A stretch of DNA of 64,000 bases from Dryas octopetala (Eukaryota; Streptophyta; Magnoliopsida; Rosales; Rosaceae), in assembly GCA_963921425.1 (NCBI GenBank), contig OY992839.1, forward strand, positions 15,541,409-15,605,408, in the 5' to 3' direction. A program made the position numbers and the translations under genes. The notes beneath the pieces are model-generated. The model saw only the letters and a program-made list of their open reading frames with translations, was not told where the DNA came from and searched no databases. Below, in pieces: positions 1-14,100 of the stretch. How positions within the stretch are numbered: position 1 is the first letter of the stretch; every line of letters begins with the position of its first letter.

Positions 1-239
1 TCTCCTTCAAAACTGCACTCAAATGAAATAAGAATTGACAAACTTTTCAGACGCTTCTTTAATGCTTCAAGAGCTTATGCTAGGGCTTCCTTGTACCTTC
101 TTTCAAGATGGAACTCATAAACAAGTATCTAACACAAACAACACATCCAATAAGTAGAAAAGAAACTTAAATAGAAATCGGCATTATTAAAACCTAAAAA
201 GCAAAAATAAACAAAAACAACTACTCTAACCTAATTCTA

Positions 240-2290
240 GTGATAAGTAAAACTAATTCGATGATATTTAGCACCATTTCCTAGTAATGGCACCAAAACC
301 TTCTTATTGTTTTGTTAGAGCAAAATTAAATCAATCAATTAAAACATGTTTCGGCTCCAAGAATACTCGCAAGTGCACAAATCGCATTAATAGCACAAGA
401 TTAAAATACAAAGTCGATCTCACGAGGAATGGTTAAATACACAACAAACCAATTCTACTTATCAACTAGAACTCACTAACACACACATATGGCAGAGGGT
501 TGTAGGTTTTGAAGCTCACGCACACCACCAAATTAACACACACACATACGATTATCTTGCAATATTGAGAATCCAAAATCCTTTTCAATCATGTAATCCC
601 CTTCACAAACCTTACTAGCAATCAATTTAAACACAATATAACAAAGTTTGACTACTAAAAGTTTTGATTATTATCTTTTAGCAATAATTCCTCTTATTAT
701 CTTCTAGCAATAGTTCCTCTATGACATAACTAAGAGTTTCCTAGGCTTACTCTAATTAGTTAACTACACATGTTTCCTAGAATTTGATTAGACTTAGGAC
801 TGTTAACCATGCAAGAGTTATTATTGTTCTTAGGGAACGTCAAATATATAGAGCATAGAGTATCTTGATTATCGAGCTATATGAACTTCTATGAATTCTA
901 ATTATCATGGATAGGTTCTTAGGTTACCCTCTTGTTACCAATTAAAATTATCATCCTTTTGAGTTTGTTTAATTTCATAATTTAAAGTAAATGCAATTTC
1001 CCTAAAGTGGCCAATCAAAGGAATCATACAACCTAGCATGACAAGTTTAAGAGGTAATAGAATTTTGTTACATGCACACATCAAACCAATAACTAGAAGA
1101 CTGATAGCTAGACTCCCAGTTAATCACATAATTGAAACTTCAATTTTCATCTCAACATGCAAGAATAATCAACAAACTAATCATAATAAACAAATTCAGA
1201 GAATAAGCTACTAGATTATAATGAAAATATCAATCAATTGTCAACAAACTAAACTAAACAATTGAAATAAGAAAAATAAGAGAAAACATTAAAAACAAAT
1301 AAAGAATTTCGGCACAAAGAAGGAAGCAAGAGAAAGACCACAATCAAAGAGGCTCAAGGCTAGGGTTAGCTAGGACTTGCGACAAGCTCTCCTTCTTCCT
1401 CTCAATGTCGAAATCCTCTCTCTCTCTCTCTCTTCTAAAATTCTGAAAATAAAACCCTATATAACAATGTAAAGAGTAGTCCCTTGATTTTTGGGAGACT
1501 GAGGGTTTATATAAAAGTGAGGAGGTGGAGAGTCCTTAAGAATCAAGGAAAGAGATTTTCCTTGCTGCACAAGAGAAGGCTTGGATGGCATCACTAGGGT
1601 TTCCCCTTGTTGGGCTTGCGACTTGGGCTGAGGTGCCTTGGGCTGTTTAGGGCGTCACATATTTTCTGATCTCGGAACTGTTGCGCTACCTCTATTAAAA
1701 CGGCCATATCTTGAGCTAGGCATCTTAAAATCAAGATCCGTAAAATTCTTTGTGAAGCTAACATTCGTACCTTTCCAATGATATATGGTGTGCCATCTAT
1801 TTCAATATGGAGAAGTACAAGATTTTTGTTGAACTTGCTGTTCCATTTTCCAGAGTTTCACTTTCCTTGTGAGATTTGATTTCCTTGTAATCTTTGACAG
1901 AATCTTCCAAGATCTTCCTTCTAGGACTAGGTAGCTTGCGCATGGCCCATGGTCCATGGCTTTCATATGAGGTCCATGTGACTTGATGAGGTGGCATGGT
2001 TGTCTATTGACTTTGACTTTTAACTAAAAGTCAACCTAACCAAAAAGATTTCCCCAAAGATTCCGTCCAAGATTCTCCAAAGATTCATTCCAGATTTCAA
2101 ATTCTTCAAGAAGATTTCCTTAAGATTCCTTTTTTCCATTTTTATCATTTTTAGCTCCAAATTGCCCCGTTATGCTTCTTTTTCCATCTTCGCTTCATTT
2201 AACATAAAAACCACTAAAACAACACAAAAGACACGAAAACGTCGAGTTCTTGCACTCTAAGTTCGAGAGTTAGTATGTAAAAATGATGTA
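240..2290 (-). mobile_element. Degenerate LTR of a Tat/Athila-type (gypsy) retrotransposon
   Basis: Read on the minus strand, positions about 305-265 give a decayed version of the conserved motif (GGCGCC followed by GTTGCCGGGGA in intact elements) that follows the 5' LTR in plant Tat/Athila elements. Upstream of it (308 to about 2280) is a stretch with typical LTR phrases: a 'GTGCACTTGCGAG' block near 365-380 and 'GAGTGCAAGAACTCGACG' near 2240-2265. No gag or pol reading frame is seen on either side, so this is probably a solo or truncated LTR. Boundaries are approximate and no target duplication was identified. Confidence 0.4.
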
Positions 2291-3825
2291 ATTTGACCAC
2301 TCAACAACTAGGTTGATTGACATAAGGGGAGGCCTAGTCTAAGTGATATAGCCAATAAAGTGGACATTCTCGCTAGCTTTCTTACCGAAGATTTCGTTAT
2401 TAGGTAAGGGTAGTTGGCATTCTGGCCGGTCGCCAGGTATGTATCTGGAGCTCCTAATGTTGTTAAGTGGATGTATGAGCATGCCACTAATTCATTTTGT
2501 GAATAAAGTTAAGAGGATTTGTGATGTGCATTGTTTTAAATTGTTTTATGTTGAGCTTACTATACATAGTAACTATTTGCGTAACGTTTTTTCTAACCTA
2601 GCCGGGGTAGCCCCTGTTGGGCGATGAACATATGTAATGTTCACCCCTATATGAATTTTACAAGTACTTTGCATGTGGACACTAGGAAGTGGATTGAGGT
2701 CGAGTGGGCACCTCTATATCAAGCTCGTCAACTCTGTGAACGTTCTATTGGGAACCTTCATTTTTAATCACTATTTTAGCTTTTATTTTATTAAATCATT
2801 TCGAGTTATATAAATCATTCTGGTTCAATAGTCTACTATTTCCTTGTTTTCTCATGGGATTATAATAATTCCTTAATTCTTTTTATTTCCTTTCCAAATG
2901 CGCCAAAAACTTTATTCAGGGTTGTGTGTTTTAAACTAATAGACTTTATAAAATGTGCTCAAGGTTACTTTAAACATTAGAGATGATGAGTGGGGTTGGT
3001 TGCTCAAAATAAACATTTAAATTAAGCGTGTTAAATTTTTCGCTGTCATTAAAAATTTGAACCAACCCATTTTAAAATAAAAGGGCTTAACGTATTTTAA
3101 GGAACTTGGGTTTACAATGCTTTGTCGATTAAGTGTTGTAATCTCGAGAACTTTAAAGCATGTGCCGATGTCACATGTCAAGGTTTTGGGGCATGGCATC
3201 TTGAATTTTATCAATTTGGTCGATGGAATTAGTATCTAACATGCAAGCAAGATTCTAGGCTTTTAAAATAGTGAAAACTACCACAACCCAAATCCCAGCT
3301 ATGTAACAACAGCAATCACCCTAAGGATCTTGAGTAGAATATTTTTCAAGGTACTTTAAGACAAGTTAAGCCCTTTAAGTGAAATATAGGGATAATTAGG
3401 TCTTACCTGTATTTACTTTCTGGATTTAACTATTATTCTAGCATCTAAAAGAATATATATATAATTATGTTATTTGCTATGATCAATTGCTACTGGATTT
3501 CACCTATTTTTTATTTGATATATAATGAGCTAAATTATGTATATTGTCCCAATAGCGAGTCAATAGATTGGGTTGGGATCTAGATGAGAGAAAGAGACCG
3601 TGAACATAAATACATTTTGTAAAAAAGATAAAGTATTAAATGTTAAGAAAATAATGTATAAAGGTAAATTTTAGACTTTAAATAATAAAAACTTATAAAA
3701 GAAATATATAAGAAAAAAACAAGAGTACAAGTGGAGAAATAAAAAGTGCGAAAATCGTCTCTCTTAATTAATTTATAGAAAGTAGGTTATACAAAGACGA
3801 TGTGTGTGAAATATATAGGTTATAC
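2291..3825. other. Intergenic, no recognisable gene
   Basis: A 62-codon open frame at 2439-2627 and a few shorter ones have no recognisable motif. The segment may continue the retrotransposon debris to its left, but no protein domain supports this. Confidence 0.4.
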
Positions 3826-3925
3826 AGCTGTTGGATAGCCCAGTTGAAAGGACTGTAGAATTGCCCACTTTGCACCCAAGTTTGATCTCTCCTTCCCTTA
3901 AATAAATTTAAAACAAAACATGTAA
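3826..3925 (+). mobile_element. tRNA-derived SINE (candidate)
   Basis: A box A-like segment (GGATAGCCCAGTTG, near 3832) is followed about 50 bases later by a box B-like segment (AAGTTTGATCTC) and a short A-rich tail. Spacing and order fit a pol III promoter of a plant SINE. The copy is mutated and no target duplication was found. Confidence 0.45.
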
Positions 3926-4317
3926 AAGTTTCCCTCGGAATGTGATAGAGGTTACATAGAAACAAAAGATGTTGAATAGTGCGTAGAGCCATAGATTGAA
4001 AGTGGACTAATGTAATTACTAAATGATCCGTCTAACCAAATAAAATAATTGTATTACTCTTAATTTATTTAAATTTATTATTGAAATTGACTAAAGTAAT
4101 GAGAGTAAAGATGATTTTATATTCGTTTGAGGTTGACAAAGATACTTCTTTTAAGAAATTGTAGATTTTTATTTTTATTTTTTTATACTTTTTTAAAGAA
4201 AGTATAGATTTTTGTGTTTTTTCTTTTGTATGGAGGAAGTTCGAACTTGAGACCTTTTCATTTAATTGAGAAATAATATTGTAAATTGGGTATGTTATAT
4301 TATCAAATTATTAATTT

Positions 4318-4440
4318 AGATCTCAGTGACCACTTGATTTAGTGGTAACACCAAATCTCTCCCTCAACATGTTGAGAGAAGGTTATGAGTTCAAATTTTA
4401 TGAACACTAGCTATTGATAATAGAAAAAGTTGTTAATTTA
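4318..4440 (+). mobile_element. tRNA-derived SINE (candidate), second type
   Basis: The segment contains a box A-like TGATTTAGTGG near 4337 and a box B-like GAGTTCAAATT near 4387, with tRNA-like spacing. It differs from the copy at 3826, so it is probably another SINE family. It is decayed. Confidence 0.42.
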
Positions 4441-5594
4441 TACCACACATTCAAATTATAAAAATTAACCTTTTTTTTTATTATTATTAAAAGGTTAAAT
4501 TTCACTTTTGATTCATGTAGGTTGGGTCAACTTTTACTTTTATCTTTGTACTTTTAAATATGCCGATCAAATATTTTACTAACTTATTTTTTATTTTTTA
4601 TTTTTTATTTATTTGCAATTTTGTTAGACGGTTTAATAAGTGAATATCCCTTTCATGGTCAACTGCAACTCTCTTAGCATTCGATTCTAATTATTGGTCA
4701 AATCAATTAGCTGCTTCCACCTGCTTAGTTGATTATTAACTTGTATATACAATAATAATACAACTGTGTACACTACAATCAAGGAGTAAAATTTTGGTTT
4801 TGAGGAAATTTTCACGGAAATTTTGATTTCGACAAAATTAGACAAAAATGACGAAAATTGTTATTAAAATACGAAAATTTTGAATAAAACTTGACCATAT
4901 GTTTATTTAACATATTATCTACTACATTGATAAAAAACATTGAAAAAACCAAATTATATAGTAGGTTTCATATGATATAAGATGAATATAATGCGCGTTA
5001 GAGACAAATACTGTTAAAAAAATGGGTCAGCAATTAATAATTATATATATAACACCTCAAATTTATTTATATTACAATATTAAATCATGAATTAAAAAAG
5101 TATTCAATAACATAAATATAATGCGTGTTGGAGGCAAATACTGTTAAATAAAAATGGTTCACTAATTAACAATTACATAAAAATGACCTTTTTTTAAGGA
5201 ATATTTAATAATTATGAATCCAATTGTTCTTAAAACATATGTGGACAAATAAGAAAATGACATGTATTGTTATTTTTAAACCCCTTAACCAAATAACCAA
5301 ACACAATCAAAATAGATTGTGAGATTCCGGAAAGTTGGTTTATAATTTATTTTGGAGTAAATAGTGATTTATTGATAATTATCTTGTTAATTTGAAGATA
5401 TTAGAATTTTTCTGAGGAATTTTAGTAGGCAATAAATGAAGTTGTAGAAAAAAAAAGATTTATCGAGAGGAGCTCACGAGATTTTACAGAACGTTTTTCG
5501 GACCTCGAAATTAATTTTGGTGAATTATTTGGATTTTAGGAGATTTTGGCCTAAACCCATTTTTAAGTAATACCAAATTACCAATCAACCTTAA
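4441..5594. other. AT-rich intergenic DNA
   Basis: No gene is seen. Related short A/T-rich phrases built on 'GAAATTTTC' occur here (4800-4880) and again at 5920-6000, which suggests fragments of one old repeat. Confidence 0.4.
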
Positions 5595-5900
5595 ACTTTT
5601 TTTTTCTCTTTTTTCTTTTTTTTTTCTTTTCCTCACGTGACTATCTCTTCTTCCCTCTTATTTCTCTCTCCACCCAGTCCACCAGCTATCACGAAGACAT
5701 GACTATAGGAGCTTCCAGGCGCATCTTCCTCCCTATTCCTCCTTATCTCTCCTCCCTCTTCGTCATTCCTCCTCTCCCTCCCCGATCTCTTCTCCCTCCC
5801 AGATTTCTTCTCTCTCTTCCTCTGTCTCTCTCTGTGATCTGTTGTCAGTGCCGCCCTCGTCGTCGGAGGGCGCCACTTCCTCACCTCTCTCCCTCGATCT
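5595..5900. repeat. Pyrimidine-rich tract
   Basis: About 300 bases on the plus strand consist mostly of C and T (TTTTCTCTTT, then CTCCCTCTTC runs). Open frames on both strands (5633-5884 and 5699-5980) are by-products of this composition and are not called as genes. The tract could be a 5'-UTR-like remnant of a captured gene, but nothing downstream supports that. Confidence 0.6.
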
Positions 5901-8118
5901 GGTCTCCGCCTCCCACTGAAAATTTCGCAAAAATTTTGAGATTTTCGGGAAATTTTCGAAACTTAGGCGAAATTTTCTGAAATCTAAACGAAAATTGTTT
6001 GGTATTTTGATAAAATCTCTCCCTCCCCAAAAAACGAAATTTTCCTCCTTGACTACAATAACAATATTTCATGTAATATTCTATTTATTTCATTTAACAT
6101 GCGAAGTTCGTGTAATATTATAATATCACATTTATAATTTCATTTTATAATTAACAACAATATATTATTCTTGATACCAAAATCATTGGTTTTCTTTTCC
6201 TGGTCATTTGTTTAATAAAATAGGTTTATGTACTTTTACGAAATTTTCTTTTGATCCTATATTTTTATTTTTGGTGATTTTGGTGCAGACTTTTTATACA
6301 ATAGCAACTAAGTCTAAATAGTTAATATCGTATAAATTGTTGATGAAAAATCTGACTTAAAAGCACGTGCTTCGCACATAAGTGACATTTCGAATATTTT
6401 AGTCAACCTAGATGTCGATTTAAATTCATACCCGTCATTTAATATATTCAGTTTGATATTAAAATATTTTATTTTTTCAAACTAATTGAATTCAATGGTG
6501 GGTATGGGCTTACAAAGACACTAAGGTGAAGTAAGATGTTTGAAATGCTACATCAGATTTTCTATCATCAATTTAAATGAGGTTAACAATTTCAACTTAA
6601 TTGTTATCGTATTGAAAACATAGAACTGAAATTGTCAAAATTAAAAGTATAAGACGAAAATGAAAATTTTATGAAAGTGCATCATTCACCATGAAATAAA
6701 ACAAAAATAATTGAAAGAAACAAAGAAAAGGACAACAATATACTAACTAAATCAATTAAATAGTTGATTTTGGCCACTACTTCTCCAGAAAAAGCGATTG
6801 AATAGGGGAAAAAAGTGTGCAGTGGCCTGATGAGGACCCCATACGTCATTGTCTGGGCCTGGTCTAGGATGCATATGCCCAAAGCAAAACCAAATTAGGA
6901 GTGCCATCAAAAACCGCATTTCATTACATTATTGATTGATTATACACATGGACATTATGATATGCTACGAACCCTATCACTTAAATTTATCTCGAAAGAA
7001 AAAGAAAAAAGAAAAAAGCTTGAATAGGACTGTCATACTAAGCGGGATATACACTACCACCCAATATTAAAATTATGATATGATATGTGTTTTATTTTAT
7101 TTTCTTTTATAAAATTATAAATTTTACTTAAAGTAAGAATACATGTCATTATATCAATACATCAATGAAAATTATCTCAAACACGCGACATGACTTTTCC
7201 ACTAAAAAATTTCTAAAAAAAAATACAATATTTTTAGAATTGGCAATTAGTGACATCCAAATTAGATTTATCTTTCACCTTTATAAAAGATGTGATGTGA
7301 TCTAATGCTAAAAATTGTATCGGTTGCGTACTTGCATAAGTCTGATGTGATGTGATGTAGTCTTACTTACTCCTTAGCATTAGAATTCAAAGTCTTACAA
7401 GTCGTGCTGCCAAAATCCTTGTCAAGTTTCCAAGTCTTCAAACTCCTCTTTCTGAGAAGTTTTTGATGTTACTTCATACATATTTTCTTATTCCCTTAAA
7501 CAAACAAAACAAAACAAAAAAATTGTTGTCTTAGGCCTTTACTTTTTGGAATTGGCCAAAAATGCCACCATCTTTAGGAAACGAAGAAGTCAGAATGAAT
7601 CTATGATGCTGCAAGCCTGCAAGTCTACTATTTGCATGTTTTCTCGATGTTAAGCACTTCTAGAATTTAAATCTTTCTCTCCAAAATCTGAAAAGGTAAA
7701 GTTAGACCATGTGCTATTAAGCAAGACTTAAAACGTCATATTGTTGTATCATTCTTGTATGAAACTTTATGCTGTAATCATTTTTTGCGTGCATCATTTT
7801 TTGCTTTGTTTTAGGGGCTGTATAACTTAATTTGAATTTGGAGTTGTTAATTTTTATTGGCACTCCACTTTTAGCCTCCTACACTCCATCATGAAAGTGC
7901 TGAAAAATGATATAACATCCAAATTGGTTGCCATTAACGCTATCCCTATTGATGTATTTTGCAATCCAAGCGTACCCAAAAAGAAATCTCAATCAAGAAA
8001 AAGTTTACAAAAGTATAGCACGAAAAGTTAACAAGACCAATAATCAAGCAAAACAAGGAAACTCCAAACGAATAAGCCTAAAACGTGAATTTGGCAGGTA
8101 CATAACTCAGCATAAGCA
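5901..8118. other. Intergenic, including 3' flank of ASHH1
   Basis: AT-rich DNA without recognisable coding sequence. The last several hundred bases before 8119 should contain the ASHH1 3' UTR (minus strand). No single polyadenylation signal stands out. Confidence 0.4.
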
Positions 8119-11100
8119 TCAACTCGGCACGTACTTAATTTCATTCTCATTGTGGCTATCGGGAGGATTGGCTTGGCTACAAACCCTTTGTGGAGTGCAG
8201 ACAACGCTTTTAACGATTGAAGAATAAAGATCGAATTCCGCCTTCAGTTTCGAGCAGCAGGCTTCTATCCACTTCTCAGCAACACTGGTAGCTACATTGT
8301 CTTGGCTGTCCCTTTCATGTTCTTCAATGGCAGGTCGTATCTCATTGTATAAGGATTCGAGATGAGTTGCAGCATCATTTTTCATATCCTGTAAGGAAAA
8401 TTTTCATCGTGAACAATGATAATAATATCATCATGTGATAGAGTATGATAAAATCATAAATGTAAAACTACACTATAAGAAGATTAAGTGTTAAAAACTC
8501 CTGAAATTTTTTTTTTTTTTTTTGAAAGATATGGCATGACAATGTCAATTTTGTAACTTAAATCACATAAGTTATATGTCCCTAATAACTTTTATGTTCA
8601 TGAAATTGGGATTGGAGATTTAAGAAAAATATACTAAGTATATATATGACATGTTAGAAATATTAAATTATATACTTTTTATCAAATTGAGAGAAAGAGA
8701 GTGAAAAATTTAAAGTTAATCTACAAAATGATTTAATTTGTTAGATAAGTATCCACACTATATTCATGGTATCTAAGCCATATTTAATGAAAGAAAAATC
8801 ATTTTTATATTTTACACTTCTGAGTTTAATACAGTTGACCAAAAAGACATGTCAAAGGAGTGTCGTACAAGTCTGCACATCATAGGTTAACACTATTTAT
8901 AGGATAATTTTAATTATTTGATTTAAATACATAATGAAAATTAATATATGTCTTGAAACATTTTAATACATAATCAGGACTCATTATGCAAAGATATAAA
9001 ATTCTGTAATAATAGAATGACTAGACTCTATAAACACACTGTGCATGCACTTGTTTGATAAAAAAAAACAAACATTTTTAAAAAGTCTTTTAAAGAAAAT
9101 ATCAAAATATTGAAAAGGTAAAATTTTTATTGTTTAATATTGGAGTGTGGAATAAAAGGAAAGATGCAAGTAACACTGCAAATCCGATTGGGTGTTGGCT
9201 AAAGAAGTGCTGGGGTAAAAAAATACATGTTTTTTATTTTAATTATGTTGTCTGTTACTATTTTAACCCAATATTTTTATCAAACATTTGTGAAATCAAT
9301 GTAAATCTTAGTTCTTTGGGTGGGAAATTGACCTTACTACCTCAAGCCGAAAAACTAATGTTTGCTTTATTGCTTTATATCCTAAGAATTTAAGAGTAGA
9401 TATATTAAGGCTATTTTTGCCTGCTGAATATTTTATGGGACATTAGAGATATACATTATTCTAAACTGAAACTATTAGTAAAGCGTACCAAAAGTAAGCT
9501 TTGATAATACACAAAAAGAATGATAGCAGAAATAAATAACATAAAAGAGATAGTGAGATTTATTATTATTAGTATGTGTACTTTTACTCAATGAATGTTT
9601 TTGTCCAAAGAAAAAACGTACATACCTCATATTTTAAAATTTCCTCTTGCGCCTCCTTTGATGCTAGAAGCAAAGCAACAGATTTAGCATCAACTTGCTT
9701 TTGCGCAGAATGTTTCAACCTTCCGTGAGTGTATTGTTTTGATCTTTTGTTTGGCATGGACCCTGATCCAAAATGATAGTTTCGGCATGCAGTATTACTG
9801 CGGATACGAGATATCATTGCATTCTTTTTTGTAAAAGCCGGTTGATTTCCATGTGAATAAAGTTTGGTCTCCTCACTCACTTCAGTTTTTACCTCCATAA
9901 TTACACCCTCCATTGGAACTGAATCAAGTGACTGAACAACAAGAGCAGTGGACATCAACTGATGTTCAGAATCCACATTTACATTGATCATCATCCCACC
10001 AACATCAAATTCAGAATTTGAGGAGCTGACAGTCTTGAAGAGCCTCAAGGAAGGCTCATCCTCTGCAGAATCATAGAGCGGAATTTTCTCAACTGAATAC
10101 CTGTCATCAACAGGGAGTTACAAATAAAGGGAGTTAGGCTGAGCAAGGTCAAACCAAGTTTAATTTTCTTTATAGGAAACACAACATTTTATTAAAGAGA
10201 AAAGGTACATAAAGAGATAGACAAGGTGTCCGAATATGCAACATAGACAAACTATAGAATTACAGAAAAAACATACAATCTACACAATCTATAAAGCAGA
10301 CACTGACACACAACACGACAAACACATCACGATTCATTACATCACACGACACAACACTTACATGCCGACACAGAAAATCTCAACAAATTAGGACATGACA
10401 CGGTGTGGACACCAAAAAAAAGTAAAATATATTTTTATAATTTTATATTTAAATTTTCATCTTTATTCATGAGTAGTTTGTAATTAATTGATCCGGACTT
10501 AAATGGTCAAATGTTTCATTGCAGGCATGTAAAACTCAAGTCCTAGCTCCATATACAAGGTCATAACAATAAAATCCAAATCTAACAATCAAAATACAAA
10601 CAATAATAATAACCAAAATCAAAATAACAATGATAATGATAATAACAAGAACAACAAAAATAGTAAATAAAACACTACAATATCATGTTCCTCTTCACCG
10701 AGTTTATAAGAGAATAAGTACTCAAATATTTCCCAGAACATGAAGAATACAGTTGGCTTTGTAAGCTAGTAGCTACAGCTTGAACTTTGGGTGTGGATCT
10801 ATAAGCAACCCACCATAACTTTGGATCCAAGACTCCCTTTTCAAACATAAAATCCCCTAAGTTTTTACAATCACAGGTGAACTCCCTTTTTTAAGATAGA
10901 AAATTATTTTTTTGCCTCTACTGTTGGTGAAGTGTTGTGAAAGTGTCGATGTAGTGTTTGCTGGAGAAAATGTCGACATGCCATGTGGAGTGTTAGCATC
11001 GTGTCAGATACCGACAAGGACACAACAAATTCGAAGAAAGTGTTGGTGCATCATAGATTACAATTAATTCATAACACTCACTCAATCAAGATGAATTAAA

Positions 11101-14100
11101 AAAATGGGAGTCAAGTCAAAGCCCAGGGAAAGACATTTCACAAGAGTGTGATCAGTTTCTAAGGTGTTGTCAATTAGTAGTTGGGAAGGGCAGTAAGGTG
11201 AGGTTTGGGGAAGACATTTGGGGGAGAACAGGTTGCAAACTTTGTTTTCAAGACTATACAATGTAACAAGATATCACAATACTGCTGTTGCAAAATTGGT
11301 AGTGGTACCAAATTCTTCTGTATGCTGGACTTTGGGATTTGAAGAAATCTAAATGATGCACAGGTGAAATTGGACACAATTGCTGCAGTTACTGAGGAGT
11401 TTAGGTTGACAAAGGCTAGATTCCAGAAGATTGAGATTGGAAGCTACAGGCTCCTTCTCTTGTAAGTCATGCTTTAAATTTCTTTGTGAGATTGAAGCCT
11501 ATCCTAGATTTCAGCCAGCTGGGTTATTTGGAAAGCAAACATCCTCCCAAGGTAAAGGTATTGGCTTGGATTGCAGTGCATGGAAAGCTTAACACTTGTG
11601 ATTTGCTTCAAAAAAAGAAGGCCAAATGCATGCCTCTCTCCTCATTGATGTATCATGTTTAGAGGAAGTGCAGAAAGTGGGGACCGTGGTATGACACATT
11701 GCCCAGTAGCTTTGAGTTTGGGGCTAAAATTCTTTAGGGAAGCAGAAGTTAATTGGAAAGGCAGTGATGGGTGCTTTTCTTTACTTAGTGGAAGGCACCG
11801 AGGGTATGGAGGAGGGAAGAAGGCCAAAGTGCTTTGGAGGTGTAGTCTTTTGGCTGTGATTTGGTTATTTGGATGGAAAAAAACAAAAGAACATTTGAAA
11901 ACTATGCAGGCTTGGAGGTGGAGGAATTGTGGGATAAAGTTCAGTATTGATCAGCTCTTTGGGCTTCTATTTCAGGGGAATTTAGAGACTGTGTTGTGGT
12001 AAGATATTCTATTAGACAGGAAAGCAGCTGTTCGGTGGTTGAGTTATGCTTTTGTTTTGATAGAAATGAGATTCATATTAGTGTATCTATAATGCAATGA
12101 GAGGTGGATGCCTTATCCACTGTTGTTGTACTGTTTTGGTGTGTCAATAAAAGTCTGTTTCTGTTCCCAAAAAAAAAACTAAAGGGAACTAAATTATACA
12201 CTTAAAAATTAAATTATTAACAACCACGACTAAATTACTAGCAAGTGCATGCAGTACATCAGTTCTGCACAAAACATGATCCATTACGGGATCAATCAAG
12301 AATGTAAACCCAAAAAAATAAAAATAAAAATCTTTGAAGATAAATGCATCAAAATACATGTGTAAACATTACCTGTCATCATCATCTTCCCATAGATAAG
12401 TGTCCTCCTGTTTGGAAAAAGTTGCATAACAATGGTTAAAAAGAAACAAATAAATTGTTAGGAGCAAAAATTATATTGAACAAAAGAAAACCAATAGAAA
12501 AAGCAATTAAGATTACACTGCAAGTGAACTATGCTAAAACAATTAAATTAAAAGAACATGGATCAGTAAATACCGAACAACATAGAGAAGAAAAATTATA
12601 TTGAACAAAAGAAAACCAATAGAAAAACCAATTAAGATTACACTGCAAGTGAACTATGCTCAAACAATTAATTAAAAGAACATGGATCAGTAAATACCGA
12701 ACAACATAGAGAAGCTAGTTTATTTCATGCAAAAATTAACTCTGTAAATCACAACTGTTCGTGAACCAACACACTATAACGTGGAGTTTTGAAGTATTTC
12801 TAATTCTTCTTGCTTGTGCTGATATGTGCTACAAAGATCAGAGTTAATTAAAGGCTAAAAAGTTTTAGCCTATAATAAATATAGAAATAAAAACATTAAA
12901 TATATTACACATTTATGATAGTTATAATAAAGTTAGATTTTGGCTTTTATACTCTCTAAAGAGATTAAATTTTTCTGGATTTGGCACCACAAAAGTGGTC
13001 ATTTCTCATCTGTGCTTTTCTCCAGGAAACCTACGCTTCAAAAGAGTTCCATGGAAGCCATCATCATACAACACTCTGGACTATATCAGCAGTTACTAAA
13101 ACTGAGGCCAGTACGAGGACAACACATGCAATGCGCAGCTACAATCTTCCATACAACAGAAAGACGTGCAGCTACAATTACCCTCAAGCTAAATGTGATG
13201 TGCAGCTATAATTAGCCACACTGAACATGAAACTTGCAGTTATATACAACAGCACAAAGCAACTCAGAATTGTTTTGGTTTTTCTAGGGCATCTAACACC
13301 CACAACAACCAAAGTACAGAGTGTGCAGCTAGCGTATTGGTCGTATGTATTGGGTTGTACAAACTTCGTTGATAAGCGTGATGTGCAAGCATGTGCAATC
13401 TATTTCGAATGCCTATGGACTTGGTGAGATGAGATGCTATGCACGAGATGTTATGGCTCTTGCCTACACGTATCAACCAGTTGGGGTATGTATGGTGTTA
13501 GACGGATAGCAGGGTACTTGACACTATTAAAGGCATGAGTATATATGAGCATTTTTAATCTCAGACTTGGTCAGAACATGACATGTATATCAGGCCAGCC
13601 GCTTCGTTATCGTTGGATTCCACGATTTTCAAAAGCTACCATTAGGAATGATTTTCAGGCATGACGAGAGGATCTTGATGTGTTCGAGGCTGATGAGGTA
13701 TGAGACGTCCTATTCCCACACTATTTGGTTTATTTGTTCCCTTTAAGTATATACCATTTCAAATATTGTTTACCAGTATCTGTGCAAGTAATCTAGGATC
13801 CTTATGGTGGAATTCGGGAGCGACATCCACTTCATGAGGTCTCCTATTTGGGGTGCATTAGATGCATGGATCGATAGAGCCTTACCATCCTAAACGTGTC
13901 TAAGACAGTTTGGACTTGTGCAGTACATTCCCACTCTACTTGCACCTGACTGAGTCAAGTGTGGTCCAAGCTGACTAGAGACTTGAAGCGTTCAATACAA
14001 CCTGTATACGATGTTTGCCACCCTTGTGCGGCTGACGTATGATATCTGATCCAACTAGATGAAATGGGAGGTACAGGATGTTCTGGCCTTAAGAACACCT

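Noticed and set aside
5633-6072. Overlapping open frames on both strands (83, 93 and 63 codons)
   Set aside because: Low-complexity Arg/Glu or Pro/Ser/Leu sequences produced by a pyrimidine-rich tract; no domain, no conserved start context.
12940-13476. Overlapping plus-strand frames downstream of the MULE gene
   Set aside because: No domain, mutually overlapping frames, and the region looks like non-coding transposon DNA.
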